From NCBI GenBank assembly GCA_003167475.1, contig PMTB01000221.1:144-7778 (forward strand): 7,635 nt of DNA, written 5' to 3'. The notes under the pieces are model-generated. The model had not been told where the DNA came from, ran no database searches, and saw nothing but the letters and a program-made list of their open reading frames with translations. Positions 1-5,826 of the stretch are shown here, piece after piece (within the stretch, counting starts at the first letter, position 1; each line of letters opens with the position of its first letter). A program made the translations under genes and the position numbers. The stretch is from a candidate division FCPU426 bacterium. GTDB lineage: Bacteria; Oederibacteriota; PGYV01; Palsa-1178.

Positions 1-8
1 GACACCTT

Positions 9-40
9 AATTTTTAATTCTAAATTTTGAATTTTTAATT
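9..40. repeat. AT-rich tail of mnmG with an 11-bp direct repeat
   Basis: AATTTTTAATT occurs at 9-19 and again at 30-40, with ten AT-rich bases between. The second copy contains the mnmG stop codon (TTA on the plus strand at 35-37). The block is low in complexity. On the minus strand it offers only a five-base AATTC/GAATT stem and no GC-rich hairpin, so it is not a convincing mnmG terminator. The terminator may lie outside the window. Confidence 0.5.
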
Positions 41-1918
41 GCCTTCCGCACTGTCATTCCCGTGTTTTTTCAGCATTATCAGCAGGACGTTTATATCCGC
101 GGGGGTTATGCCCATTATTCTTGAGGCTTGGCCTATGGTGGAGGGCCTTATAATGGAGAGCTTTTGCTTTGCTTCCAATGACAGGCCGTGGTATTTCGAG
201 TAATCGAAGTTTCCCGGGATCTGCTTTTCTTCAAGGCTTTTTGAGCGGTCTATGTCCAGCATTGACCTGGCTATGTAGCCGTCATATTGGACCTCGGCGT
301 TTAAATATTCCATGAAGTGGCCGGGAACTGTCTCGTTTATTTCCGTGAAATGCTTCAGATTAAGATACGATATTTCCGGGCGCTTAAGCAGGGAATATAA
401 TGACAACTCATCCGTTATCGCTGTTGTTCCCATGGCAACCAACTTCGCGTTCACTTCTTCCGACGGGTGTATGTGTATCCCGCGCAACCTTTTTATCTCG
501 TTTTTAAAGAACTCCTGTTTGTCATGGAGCTCATTTTTTCTGCCCTCATCGACCAGGCCCGCATTTATTCCGTATTCCGTCAGCCGGACATCCGCGTTAT
601 CCGAGCGCAGGACCAGTCTGTATTCGGCGCGCGATGAAAAAAGGCGGTAGGGTTCTTTTAATTCGTTTGTTATCAGGTCGTCTATCATTACTCCTATATA
701 GGACTCGGATCTTTTGGGGGAGAACGGTTCTTCGCCCCTGATCTTAAGCACCGCGTTCATACCGGCGATAAGCCCCTGCGCCGCGGCTTCCTCGTAACCT
801 GATGTGCCGTTTATCTGCCCGGCCAGAAACAAGCCTGAAAGCGCCTTTATTTCAAGGGAAGAACTCAGTTGTGACGGTGGCACAAAATCATATTCGATCC
901 CATAGCCCGGCTTTATGATTTCCACATTTTCAAATCCCGGAATGGTGTGCAGATAGCCGTACTGCACGTCAAGCGGCAGGGAGGTTGACAGGCCGTTCAG
1001 GTACATCTCGTCCGAGTTGCGTTCCTGCGGTTCTATGAAGACGTGGTGTTTTTTCTTTTCCGGGAACTTCATGACCTTGTCCTCAATCGACGGGCAATAC
1101 CTCGGCCCAAGGCCGAATATCATCCTGTTCTCCGCGCTGTATAACGGGGAGCGGTCAAGGTTCGCCAGTATCACTTCGTTTGTTTTTTCGTTGGTGTTTG
1201 CCAGCCAGCACAAAACCTGTTCTGTTTCTATTTTCCCGGATGTAAAAGAGAATGGTGTCGGCACGATGTCGCCGGGCTGTTCGGAGAATTTTGTAAAATC
1301 CAAAGAGTTTCTATTCACCCTGGGTGTTGTCCCTGTTTTTAGGCGGCCGAGTTTTAAACCAAGGCTTAGGAGGGAATCCGAGAGTTTGTTCGAAGGCGGG
1401 TCGCCGAGCCTTCCGCCTTCTTTTGACTCAAGGCCGGTAAACATACGGCCGTTTAAAAAAGTGCCTGTGGCGACGATAACGGCTTTTGCGTTATAAACAG
1501 TGCCTGCCTCGGTGACAACGCCGGTTATTATATTTTTATCCGAAGTGATGGAACCTACCATGGCCTCTATGACATCGAGGTTGGGTTGGTTCTCTACAAC
1601 GTTCTTCATATAATTCCTGTATTCCTTCATATCAGCCTGCGCGCGAAGGCCGCGCACTGCCGGGCCTTTCTTTATATTGAGGACTTTGAACTGTATGCAG
1701 GTCTTATCCGCGGCTTTCGCCATTTCCCCGCCCAAAGCGTCTATCTCGCGCACAAGCTGCCCCTTGGCAAGCCCGCCAATAGCCGGATTGCAGGACATCT
1801 CGCCGATTTTGTCCTTGTTAATGGTGAAAAGCGCGGTTCTTTCCCCCATACGGGCGGAAGCGAGGGCGGCCTCTATGCCGGCGTGGCCGGCGCCTATGAC
1901 GATTACCGAGTAGTCCAT
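35..1918 (-). CDS. mnmG: tRNA uridine-5-carboxymethylaminomethyl(34) synthesis enzyme MnmG (GidA)
   Basis: This is a complete 627-residue protein, the usual size for MnmG (about 620-650). With MnmE it forms the FAD-dependent cytoplasmic complex that puts (carboxymethyl)aminomethyl groups on C5 of wobble U34 in certain tRNAs. Visible in the sequence are the N-terminal FAD-binding GAGHAG at 9-14, the conserved stretch MSCNPAIGGLAKGQ at 41-54 with the family cysteine at 43, GPAVRGLRAQAD at 85-96, the signature GPRYCPSIEDK at 271-281 with the second key cysteine at 275, and the second signature AGQINGTSGYEEA at 366-378. The C-terminal helical domain that contacts MnmE and tRNA runs to the end (GLSLEAKQKLSIIRPSTIGQ at 578-597). 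The start is supported by AGGAG five bases upstream of the ATG. The gene is transcribed away from the tyrA operon, and mnmE is not in the window. Nothing is missing or broken. Confidence 0.98.
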   Translation of the reverse strand: MDYSVIVIGAGHAGIEAALASARMGERTALFTINKDKIGEMSCNPAIGGLAKGQLVREIDALGGEMAKAADKTCIQFKVLNIKKGPAVRGLRAQADMKEYRNYMKNVVENQPNLDVIEAMVGSITSDKNIITGVVTEAGTVYNAKAVIVATGTFLNGRMFTGLESKEGGRLGDPPSNKLSDSLLSLGLKLGRLKTGTTPRVNRNSLDFTKFSEQPGDIVPTPFSFTSGKIETEQVLCWLANTNEKTNEVILANLDRSPLYSAENRMIFGLGPRYCPSIEDKVMKFPEKKKHHVFIEPQERNSDEMYLNGLSTSLPLDVQYGYLHTIPGFENVEIIKPGYGIEYDFVPPSQLSSSLEIKALSGLFLAGQINGTSGYEEAAAQGLIAGMNAVLKIRGEEPFSPKRSESYIGVMIDDLITNELKEPYRLFSSRAEYRLVLRSDNADVRLTEYGINAGLVDEGRKNELHDKQEFFKNEIKRLRGIHIHPSEEVNAKLVAMGTTAITDELSLYSLLKRPEISYLNLKHFTEINETVPGHFMEYLNAEVQYDGYIARSMLDIDRSKSLEEKQIPGNFDYSKYHGLSLEAKQKLSIIRPSTIGQASRIMGITPADINVLLIMLKKHGNDSAEGN

Positions 1919-1923
1919 TTGTT

Positions 1924-1928
1924 CTCCT
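1924..1928 (-). promoter_or_regulatory. Ribosome binding site of mnmG
   Basis: Read on the minus strand this is AGGAG, followed by five bases (AACAA) and the ATG at 1918-1916. It fixes the mnmG start. A TACAAT hexamer further upstream (1950-1945, minus) could be a -10 box about 27 nt before the ATG, but there is no convincing -35 at the right distance, so I do not call a promoter. Confidence 0.75.
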
Positions 1929-1959
1929 GATTTTGATGTTATTGATTGTATTGCAGCGT

Positions 1960-2101
1960 CGTCATTGCGAGGAGCGAGATCTTCAGCGACGAAGCAATCT
2001 CTGTTCTTTTGTAGAGTATTAAGGCTTATCGGTGGAACTGAGATTTCCGTGTTCCACGGACTGTAGGTTTCGTCGCGGAAAACTTGCTCCTCGCAATGAC
2101 G
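1960..2101. repeat. Imperfect inverted-repeat element (MITE-like or paired REP-like units) between mnmG and tyrA
   Basis: The left arm CGTCATTGCGAGGAGCGAG (1960-1978) and the right arm CTTGCTCCTCGCAATGACG (2083-2101) are reverse complements at 18 of 19 positions. A second matching block lies further in: GCGACGAA at 1986-1993 and its complement TTCGTCGC at 2069-2076. The left unit also carries a small internal inverted repeat, ATTGC (1964-1968) with GCAAT (1994-1998), which the right unit has lost. The centre holds a separate perfect hairpin (2046-2060). There is no open reading frame of note inside, so the element is non-autonomous. From memory, GTCATTGCGAGGAGC...GACGAAGCAATC sequences recur between genes in many bacterial and metagenomic genomes. 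That is recollection, not a search result. The element occupies most of the 224-bp divergent spacer, so it must overlap or adjoin the promoters of both flanking genes. Confidence 0.8.
2046..2060. repeat. Small perfect hairpin in the centre of the inverted-repeat element
   Basis: TCCGTG, a three-base loop TTC, then CACGGA form a perfect six-base-pair stem. GTGGAAC (2032-2038) is also complementary to GTTCCAC (2051-2057), so two alternative pairings compete for the same bases. No T-run follows on either strand, so it is not a standard intrinsic terminator. If the operon's promoter lies upstream, this would be in the tyrA leader RNA. I see no leader peptide or known riboswitch in it. Confidence 0.5.
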
Positions 2102-2134
2102 GCCCTTCGGGGTGTTTTGACTAAAAAGAAAAAC

Positions 2135-2138
2135 GGAG
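2135..2138 (+). promoter_or_regulatory. Probable ribosome binding site of tyrA
   Basis: GGAG sits four bases before the ATG at 2143 and 13 bases before the in-frame ATG at 2152. The first spacing is a little short and the second a little long. I keep the first ATG, but a start at residue 4 (MFNKVTIVGMG) would still leave the complete nucleotide-binding fold. Confidence 0.55.
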
Positions 2139-2142
2139 TTTT

Positions 2143-2994
2143 ATGAAACCAATGTTTAATAAAGTAACAATAGTCGGCATGGGCCTCATGGGCGGAAGCC
2201 TGGGGCTTTCTTTGCTTGATAAAAAACTGGCAAAGAATGTAACCGGCCTCGGCCGGAACTTAAAACGCCTGCAGATAGCCAGGAAAAAGGGCGCGGCTAC
2301 CGGCGTTACCACGGATTATAAAACCGCGGTGACAGGCGCGGACCTTGTGGTTATAGCGCTGCCGGTGATGATGATACCGGCGGCTTTTAAGGATATAAAG
2401 CCGTTCCTTTCAAAGGACACAATAGTGACCGATATGGGGAGCGTCAAAGGCGCTATTTGCGCAAAAATCGGTTTGTTTGACACGGGCAGGAATTTTGTCG
2501 GTTCGCATCCCATGGTTGGTTCTGAAAAGGCCGGGGTTGAATTCATAATAAAAGGGCTTTATGAAAAAGGGGTATGCATAGTAACCCCGGAGAAGAGGAC
2601 AGACAGCAAGAAGAGCGCCTCAATCACGCTGCTTTGGGAAGCGCTCGGCATGAAGGTCATCAAGATGGCCCCGAAGGAGCACGACGAATGCACCGCGGCA
2701 GTGAGCCATTTTCCGCACCTGGCTGCGTTTGCCATGGTGGTGTCGCATGAAGGCCAGATCAGGAAAAACAAAGCGGTTATAGGGCCGGGCTTTAAGGATT
2801 CGACAAGGATCGCGGCCTCGAACGAGGAACTTTGGTCGGAAATAATACTTATGAACAAGGGTGAGATATTAAAGAACATAGATCTTTACATAAAACAGCT
2901 TGTGTTACTTTCCGGTGTTATCAATGACAGCAGACTGAACGAACTGAAAGAATATATCAAAAAGTCAAGAATTTTAAGGGAGTCAATAAAATGA
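2143..2994 (+). CDS. tyrA: Prephenate (or arogenate) dehydrogenase, TyrA family, monofunctional
   Basis: This enzyme oxidatively decarboxylates prephenate (to 4-hydroxyphenylpyruvate) or arogenate (to tyrosine) in the cytoplasm, on the tyrosine branch of the shikimate pathway. Its 283 residues give an N-terminal Rossmann domain with GMGLMGGSLG at 12-21 and a C-terminal helical domain. Family landmarks are TDMGSVK (96-102), SHPMVGSEKAG (121-131) with the expected catalytic His122, the histidines of VSHFPHL (187-193), and the substrate-binding DSTRIA with Arg222. There is no chorismate mutase domain and no C-terminal ACT domain, so tyrosine feedback through ACT is not expected. At the end of the second beta strand (GLGRN, 35-39) the usual acidic residue for NAD+ is absent and Arg38 is present, which hints at NADP+. 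It is the first gene of the operon and overlaps aroA by ATGA, so it supplies the tyrosine branch downstream of AroA's pathway. Prephenate versus arogenate use cannot be settled from sequence. Confidence 0.93.
   Translation: MKPMFNKVTIVGMGLMGGSLGLSLLDKKLAKNVTGLGRNLKRLQIARKKGAATGVTTDYKTAVTGADLVVIALPVMMIPAAFKDIKPFLSKDTIVTDMGSVKGAICAKIGLFDTGRNFVGSHPMVGSEKAGVEFIIKGLYEKGVCIVTPEKRTDSKKSASITLLWEALGMKVIKMAPKEHDECTAAVSHFPHLAAFAMVVSHEGQIRKNKAVIGPGFKDSTRIAASNEELWSEIILMNKGEILKNIDLYIKQLVLLSGVINDSRLNELKEYIKKSRILRESIK
2976..2982 (+). promoter_or_regulatory. Ribosome binding site of aroA inside the end of tyrA
   Basis: AAGGGAG lies eight bases before the ATG at 2991 and within the last codons of tyrA. It is a strong Shine-Dalgarno match. 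It favours the start at 2991 over the in-frame ATG at 3000, and so supports a four-base overlap with tyrA. Confidence 0.8.
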
Positions 2995-4280
2995 AAAAGA
3001 TGCATGTAGGACCTGCGAAAAACTGCAGGAAGACCGTAACAGTACAGGGCGACAAGTCGATCTCGCACAGGGCAATTATCATAGGCTCAATGGCAAAAGG
3101 CACGACCATTGTTTCCAATTTTCTTGAGGCGGAAGACACCCTGAACACCATAAAGGTCTACCGCGAGCTCGGCGTGAAAATCGAAAAGACAAAGAACAAG
3201 TATTATATTTACGGCAGGGGAGCGGGCTCGCTCCGCCAGTCGCACGAGGCTTTATACGTGGGAAATTCCGGAACCAATATAAGGCTTACCATGGGAGTGC
3301 TCTCCGCGAAGAATTTTACCTCCGTTATTACAGGCGACGGACAGATTGTAAAGAGGCCAATGGGCAGGGTGATAGAACCGCTTACGCTGATGGGCGCTAA
3401 ATTCGAAAGCAACCAGGGTAAAGCCCCGGTCACCATACTCGGCGGTACGCTTAAAGGCATAGAGTATAAACTGCCTATGGCATCGGCCCAGGTAAAATCG
3501 GCCGTGCTGCTTGCGGCGCTCGGGGCCAGGGGAAAAACCACCATAAAAGAACCCATAGTTTCGCGCGACCATACCGAGCGCATGCTTAAGTATTTTGGCG
3601 CGCCCATTACCCAGTCAAAAGGCGTAATAACCGTGAAGCCGGGAAAAGAAATGAAGGCAAAACCTGTTTTTGTGCCGGGGGACATATCGTCCGCGGCTTA
3701 TTTTATCATAGCGGGGCTCATGATGAAAAATTCCGTGATCAGGGTGAAAAATGTGGGATTAAACCCGACCCGCACCGGCATCATCGAGGTCATGAAAAAG
3801 ATGGGCGGCAGGATAAAGATCAGCGGCCTTAAGGTGAAAAATAACGAGCCTGTCGGGGATGTGATCTCCTCAACCTCGAGGCTCAAAGGCGTCACCATAG
3901 GCGGCGCCATGATCCCGAAACTCATAGATGAGATCCCGGTGATAGCCGTGGCCGCGGCTTTTGCCGCGGGCAAGACCGTAATCAGGGACGCAAAGGAACT
4001 GCGCTACAAAGAAACAGACAGGATAGAGACCGTTATAAAGAATTTAAGGCGTATCGGCGTAAAAGTCGAGGAACTGCCCGACGGCATGGTCATACACGGC
4101 AACGGAGGAGTTCCTTTTAAATACGCCGACATAGATTCTTTCTCCGACCACCGCATAGCCATGGCTTTCTCGGTCGCGGCGCTCTCGGGAGAGAACGGGC
4201 TTTTGATAAAGGATGTGGAGTGTGTGAACACCTCGTTCCCCGATTTTTTTGACATCATGAAGAAAATATCGGTGAAGTGA
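2991..4280 (+). CDS. aroA: 3-phosphoshikimate 1-carboxyvinyltransferase (EPSP synthase)
   Basis: This enzyme transfers the enolpyruvyl group of PEP to shikimate 3-phosphate, the penultimate step to chorismate, in the cytoplasm. At 429 residues it has the normal length and contains the two inside-out alpha/beta domains. Recognisable are QGDKSISHR (19-27) with Lys22 and Arg27, GNSGTNIRL (91-99), KRPMGRVIEPL (121-131), SAQVK (165-169), RDHTE (192-196), NPTR (258-261), LIDEIPV (311-317) with the catalytic Asp313, RYKETDRI (338-345) with Glu341, and SDHRIAM (385-391). GDKS, SAQxK, RDHTE and NPTR together are the motif set used to define class II, glyphosate-tolerant EPSP synthases. However, the glycine equivalent to E. 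coli Gly96 (Gly94 here) is kept, where the CP4 enzyme has alanine. The start is set by AAGGGAG eight bases upstream. The gene overlaps tyrA by four bases, and its stop shares one base with the plsC start. Confidence 0.97.
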   Translation: MKKMHVGPAKNCRKTVTVQGDKSISHRAIIIGSMAKGTTIVSNFLEAEDTLNTIKVYRELGVKIEKTKNKYYIYGRGAGSLRQSHEALYVGNSGTNIRLTMGVLSAKNFTSVITGDGQIVKRPMGRVIEPLTLMGAKFESNQGKAPVTILGGTLKGIEYKLPMASAQVKSAVLLAALGARGKTTIKEPIVSRDHTERMLKYFGAPITQSKGVITVKPGKEMKAKPVFVPGDISSAAYFIIAGLMMKNSVIRVKNVGLNPTRTGIIEVMKKMGGRIKISGLKVKNNEPVGDVISSTSRLKGVTIGGAMIPKLIDEIPVIAVAAAFAAGKTVIRDAKELRYKETDRIETVIKNLRRIGVKVEELPDGMVIHGNGGVPFKYADIDSFSDHRIAMAFSVAALSGENGLLIKDVECVNTSFPDFFDIMKKISVK

Positions 4281-4963
4281 TGAAGCCGGCCGAACGAATC
4301 GACCTTTTTTTCTTCGTTATATTGCATAACTTCGCGAAGATATTCCTGTGGTTTTACTTCAGGATACTGTTCTTTACAAATATCATAGACTCAAAGAACG
4401 TGCCGTCAAAGGGCGGATTCATTGCCGCGGCCAACCACTCGAGTTTCTTCGATCCGCCATTGATTGGAATTATCACTTGGCGCAGGATGTTCCGCTTTAT
4501 GGCGAGGGACACGCTCTTTAAGTTTCCGGTATGGGGAAGTTTCCTGCGCTACCTCGGGGCAATACCCATCAAAAGGGCGACCGTGGACAGGACGGCCTGG
4601 GACAAGGTTATCTCCACCGTTCAGGACGGCCACATTGTCAGCCTTTTCCCGGAAGGGACAAGGACATTGGACGGCGAGATACACCCCGGCAAAGCAGGCA
4701 CAGGCATGCTCGTGTACAAATCAAAGTGCAGGGTAATACCCCTGTATATACACGGCACGTATAAGGCATGGAAAAAGACGCAGCTTTTGCCGATGCCTTT
4801 CAATAAAATGGACATAATCTGCGGCGAGCCGCTCTCTTTTGAGGAACAGTTCAAGAAGGAAGATACAAAGGAAACGTACATAGAGATAACGACGGTCATA
4901 ATGGCCGAGATCAACAGGCTCAAGGCAAAGTACCTGGCCGAATACGGGAAAAAAGCAAAATGA
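4280..4963 (+). CDS. plsC: 1-acyl-sn-glycerol-3-phosphate acyltransferase (PlsC/LPLAT family)
   Basis: This membrane-bound acyltransferase makes phosphatidic acid from lysophosphatidic acid and an acyl donor. With the ATG at 4280 it has 227 residues. A hydrophobic, aromatic-rich segment at about 9-35 should anchor it in the membrane. The four family motifs are in order: NHSSFFDP (52-59) with the catalytic His53 and Asp58, GAIPIKR (93-99) for glycerol-phosphate binding, FPEGTRT (123-129), and VIPLYI (152-157). An in-frame GTG lies one codon earlier at 4277. I prefer the ATG because TGATG lets a ribosome ending aroA restart directly. The nearest Shine-Dalgarno candidate is a weak GGTG (4271-4274), which also points to coupled translation. 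In the related clusters I remember, cmk (cytidylate kinase) often sits between aroA and this gene, but here there is no room for it. The exact acyl acceptor cannot be read from sequence. Confidence 0.92.
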   Translation: MKPAERIDLFFFVILHNFAKIFLWFYFRILFFTNIIDSKNVPSKGGFIAAANHSSFFDPPLIGIITWRRMFRFMARDTLFKFPVWGSFLRYLGAIPIKRATVDRTAWDKVISTVQDGHIVSLFPEGTRTLDGEIHPGKAGTGMLVYKSKCRVIPLYIHGTYKAWKKTQLLPMPFNKMDIICGEPLSFEEQFKKEDTKETYIEITTVIMAEINRLKAKYLAEYGKKAK

Positions 4964-5826
4964 AAGTCTCTTTGGCCGATGGTTCCGGATTTTGTTTCGG
5001 CGTGGAAAGGGCCATGGACATGGCTTACAAATACGCGCTGGACAGTAAGGGAAAGAAACTTTATTCTTTCCATGAAATAATCCATAACCCGCAGGAAACG
5101 GCAAGGCTGGAAAAAGCCGGCGCAAAGCGGGTGGATTCGGTTTCCGCGGTCGGCAAAGGGTCTTCTGTGATAGTGAGCACGCACGGCATCACGCAAAAAG
5201 AGGAAGAGCTGCTGCGCGGGAAATGCGCAAGCGTGCTTGACACCACGTGTCCGTATGTAAAGAAGATCCATCATATTGTGAAGAAACTGAGCGCTGAGGA
5301 CTACCAGGTCATCATAGTCGGCGACGCCGAGCATCTCGAGGTCATAGGCATTATGGGGCACGCGGGCGATGACGGCGTCGTGGTAAGCTCCATACAGGAC
5401 GCGCAGTCCCTGAAAATGAGGGAAAAAGTCGGGGTCGTATCGCAGACCACGCAGAATACCCAGATATATTCCGGGATAATCGGCGCGATAACCGAAAAAG
5501 CGTTCCTTAACAGGTACGCGGAAGTGCGTTCTTTCAATACGATCTGCGACGCGACAAAGAACCGGCAGAAAGCCACGCTGGAGCTGGCGAAAAAGTCGGA
5601 TGTCATGATAATAGTGGGCGGAAAGAACAGCGCCAACACCAGGAGGCTTTTTGAGATCAGCGCGGAAATATTAAACGACGTGCACCATGTGGAGAACGCC
5701 GGGGAGCTGGAAAAAAACTGGTTTAAGGGCAAAAAAAACGCCGGGGTCAGCGCCGGAGCGTCCACGCCGGCAAGCGTGATAAATGAAGTAGTCATGAAAA
5801 TAAGGAAAATTGGAGAACACAAATGA
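4960..5826 (+). CDS. ispH: 4-hydroxy-3-methylbut-2-enyl diphosphate reductase (IspH/LytB)
   Basis: This is the last enzyme of the MEP pathway. It uses an oxygen-sensitive 4Fe-4S cluster to reduce HMBPP to IPP and DMAPP. The protein has 288 residues, typical of the short bacterial form. The three cluster cysteines are Cys12 (GFCFGVERA), Cys97 (DTTCPYVKK) and Cys196 (NTICDATKNR). Diphosphate-binding and catalytic residues are His42 (IIHNPQ), His75 (STHGI), His125 and Glu127 (EHLEV), the SQTT at 161-164, Ser224 and Asn226 (KNSANT), and Ser268 (GASTP). The start overlaps the plsC stop as ATGA. The Shine-Dalgarno match upstream (GGGA at 4946-4949, ten bases away) is weak, suggesting coupling to plsC. 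Its own TGA overlaps the start of the S1 gene in the same way. In some Clostridia, IspH and S1 are fused in one protein, but here they are separate with overlapping ends. It implies an MEP-type isoprenoid supply in this organism. Confidence 0.97.
   Translation: MKVSLADGSGFCFGVERAMDMAYKYALDSKGKKLYSFHEIIHNPQETARLEKAGAKRVDSVSAVGKGSSVIVSTHGITQKEEELLRGKCASVLDTTCPYVKKIHHIVKKLSAEDYQVIIVGDAEHLEVIGIMGHAGDDGVVVSSIQDAQSLKMREKVGVVSQTTQNTQIYSGIIGAITEKAFLNRYAEVRSFNTICDATKNRQKATLELAKKSDVMIIVGGKNSANTRRLFEISAEILNDVHHVENAGELEKNWFKGKKNAGVSAGASTPASVINEVVMKIRKIGEHK
5812..5815 (+). promoter_or_regulatory. Ribosome binding site of the S1 gene inside the end of ispH
   Basis: GGAG lies seven bases before the ATG at 5823, within the last codons of ispH. 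It supports 5823 as the start. The in-frame ATG at 5838 (residue 6) has no comparable site and would cut into the first strand of S1 domain 1. Confidence 0.7.

Noticed and set aside
1586..1930. Plus-strand open frames antisense to the start of mnmG
   Set aside because: They cover the most conserved part of mnmG on the other strand and show no motif or ribosome binding site of their own.
1945..1950. TACAAT on the minus strand as the mnmG -10 box
   Set aside because: Its position is reasonable, but the hexamer at the right distance upstream (TCCTCG) does not resemble a -35 box. A lone -10 match in AT-rich sequence is not enough to call.
2102..2119. Short stem CCC-TTCG-GGG followed by TGTTTTG just before tyrA, as a possible terminator
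   Set aside because: The stem has only three GC pairs plus a possible G-U pair and the T-tract is broken. That is too weak for an intrinsic terminator, although the TTCG loop is stable.
2117..2122. TTGACT as a -35 box for tyrA
   Set aside because: The matching -10 would fall at about 2140, over the ribosome binding site and start codon, and no TATAAT-like hexamer is there.
3219..3234. GGAGCG-GGCT-CGCTCC hairpin inside aroA
   Set aside because: It is a six-base stem within codons for a Gly/Ser-rich turn. It is not repeated elsewhere in the window and is unrelated to the intergenic repeat.
3952..3969. A perfect seven-base-pair GC hairpin with TTTT loop inside aroA
   Set aside because: CCGCGGC-TTTT-GCCGCGG encodes part of an alanine-rich helix (about residues 320-326) with GCC/GCG codons. 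No T-run follows it, so I take it as a chance result of coding sequence.
4621..5361. A 246-codon open frame on the minus strand across the end of plsC and start of ispH
   Set aside because: It lies antisense to two genes whose motifs are complete, and its translation has no recognisable family features. It is a by-product of codon choice on the real strand.
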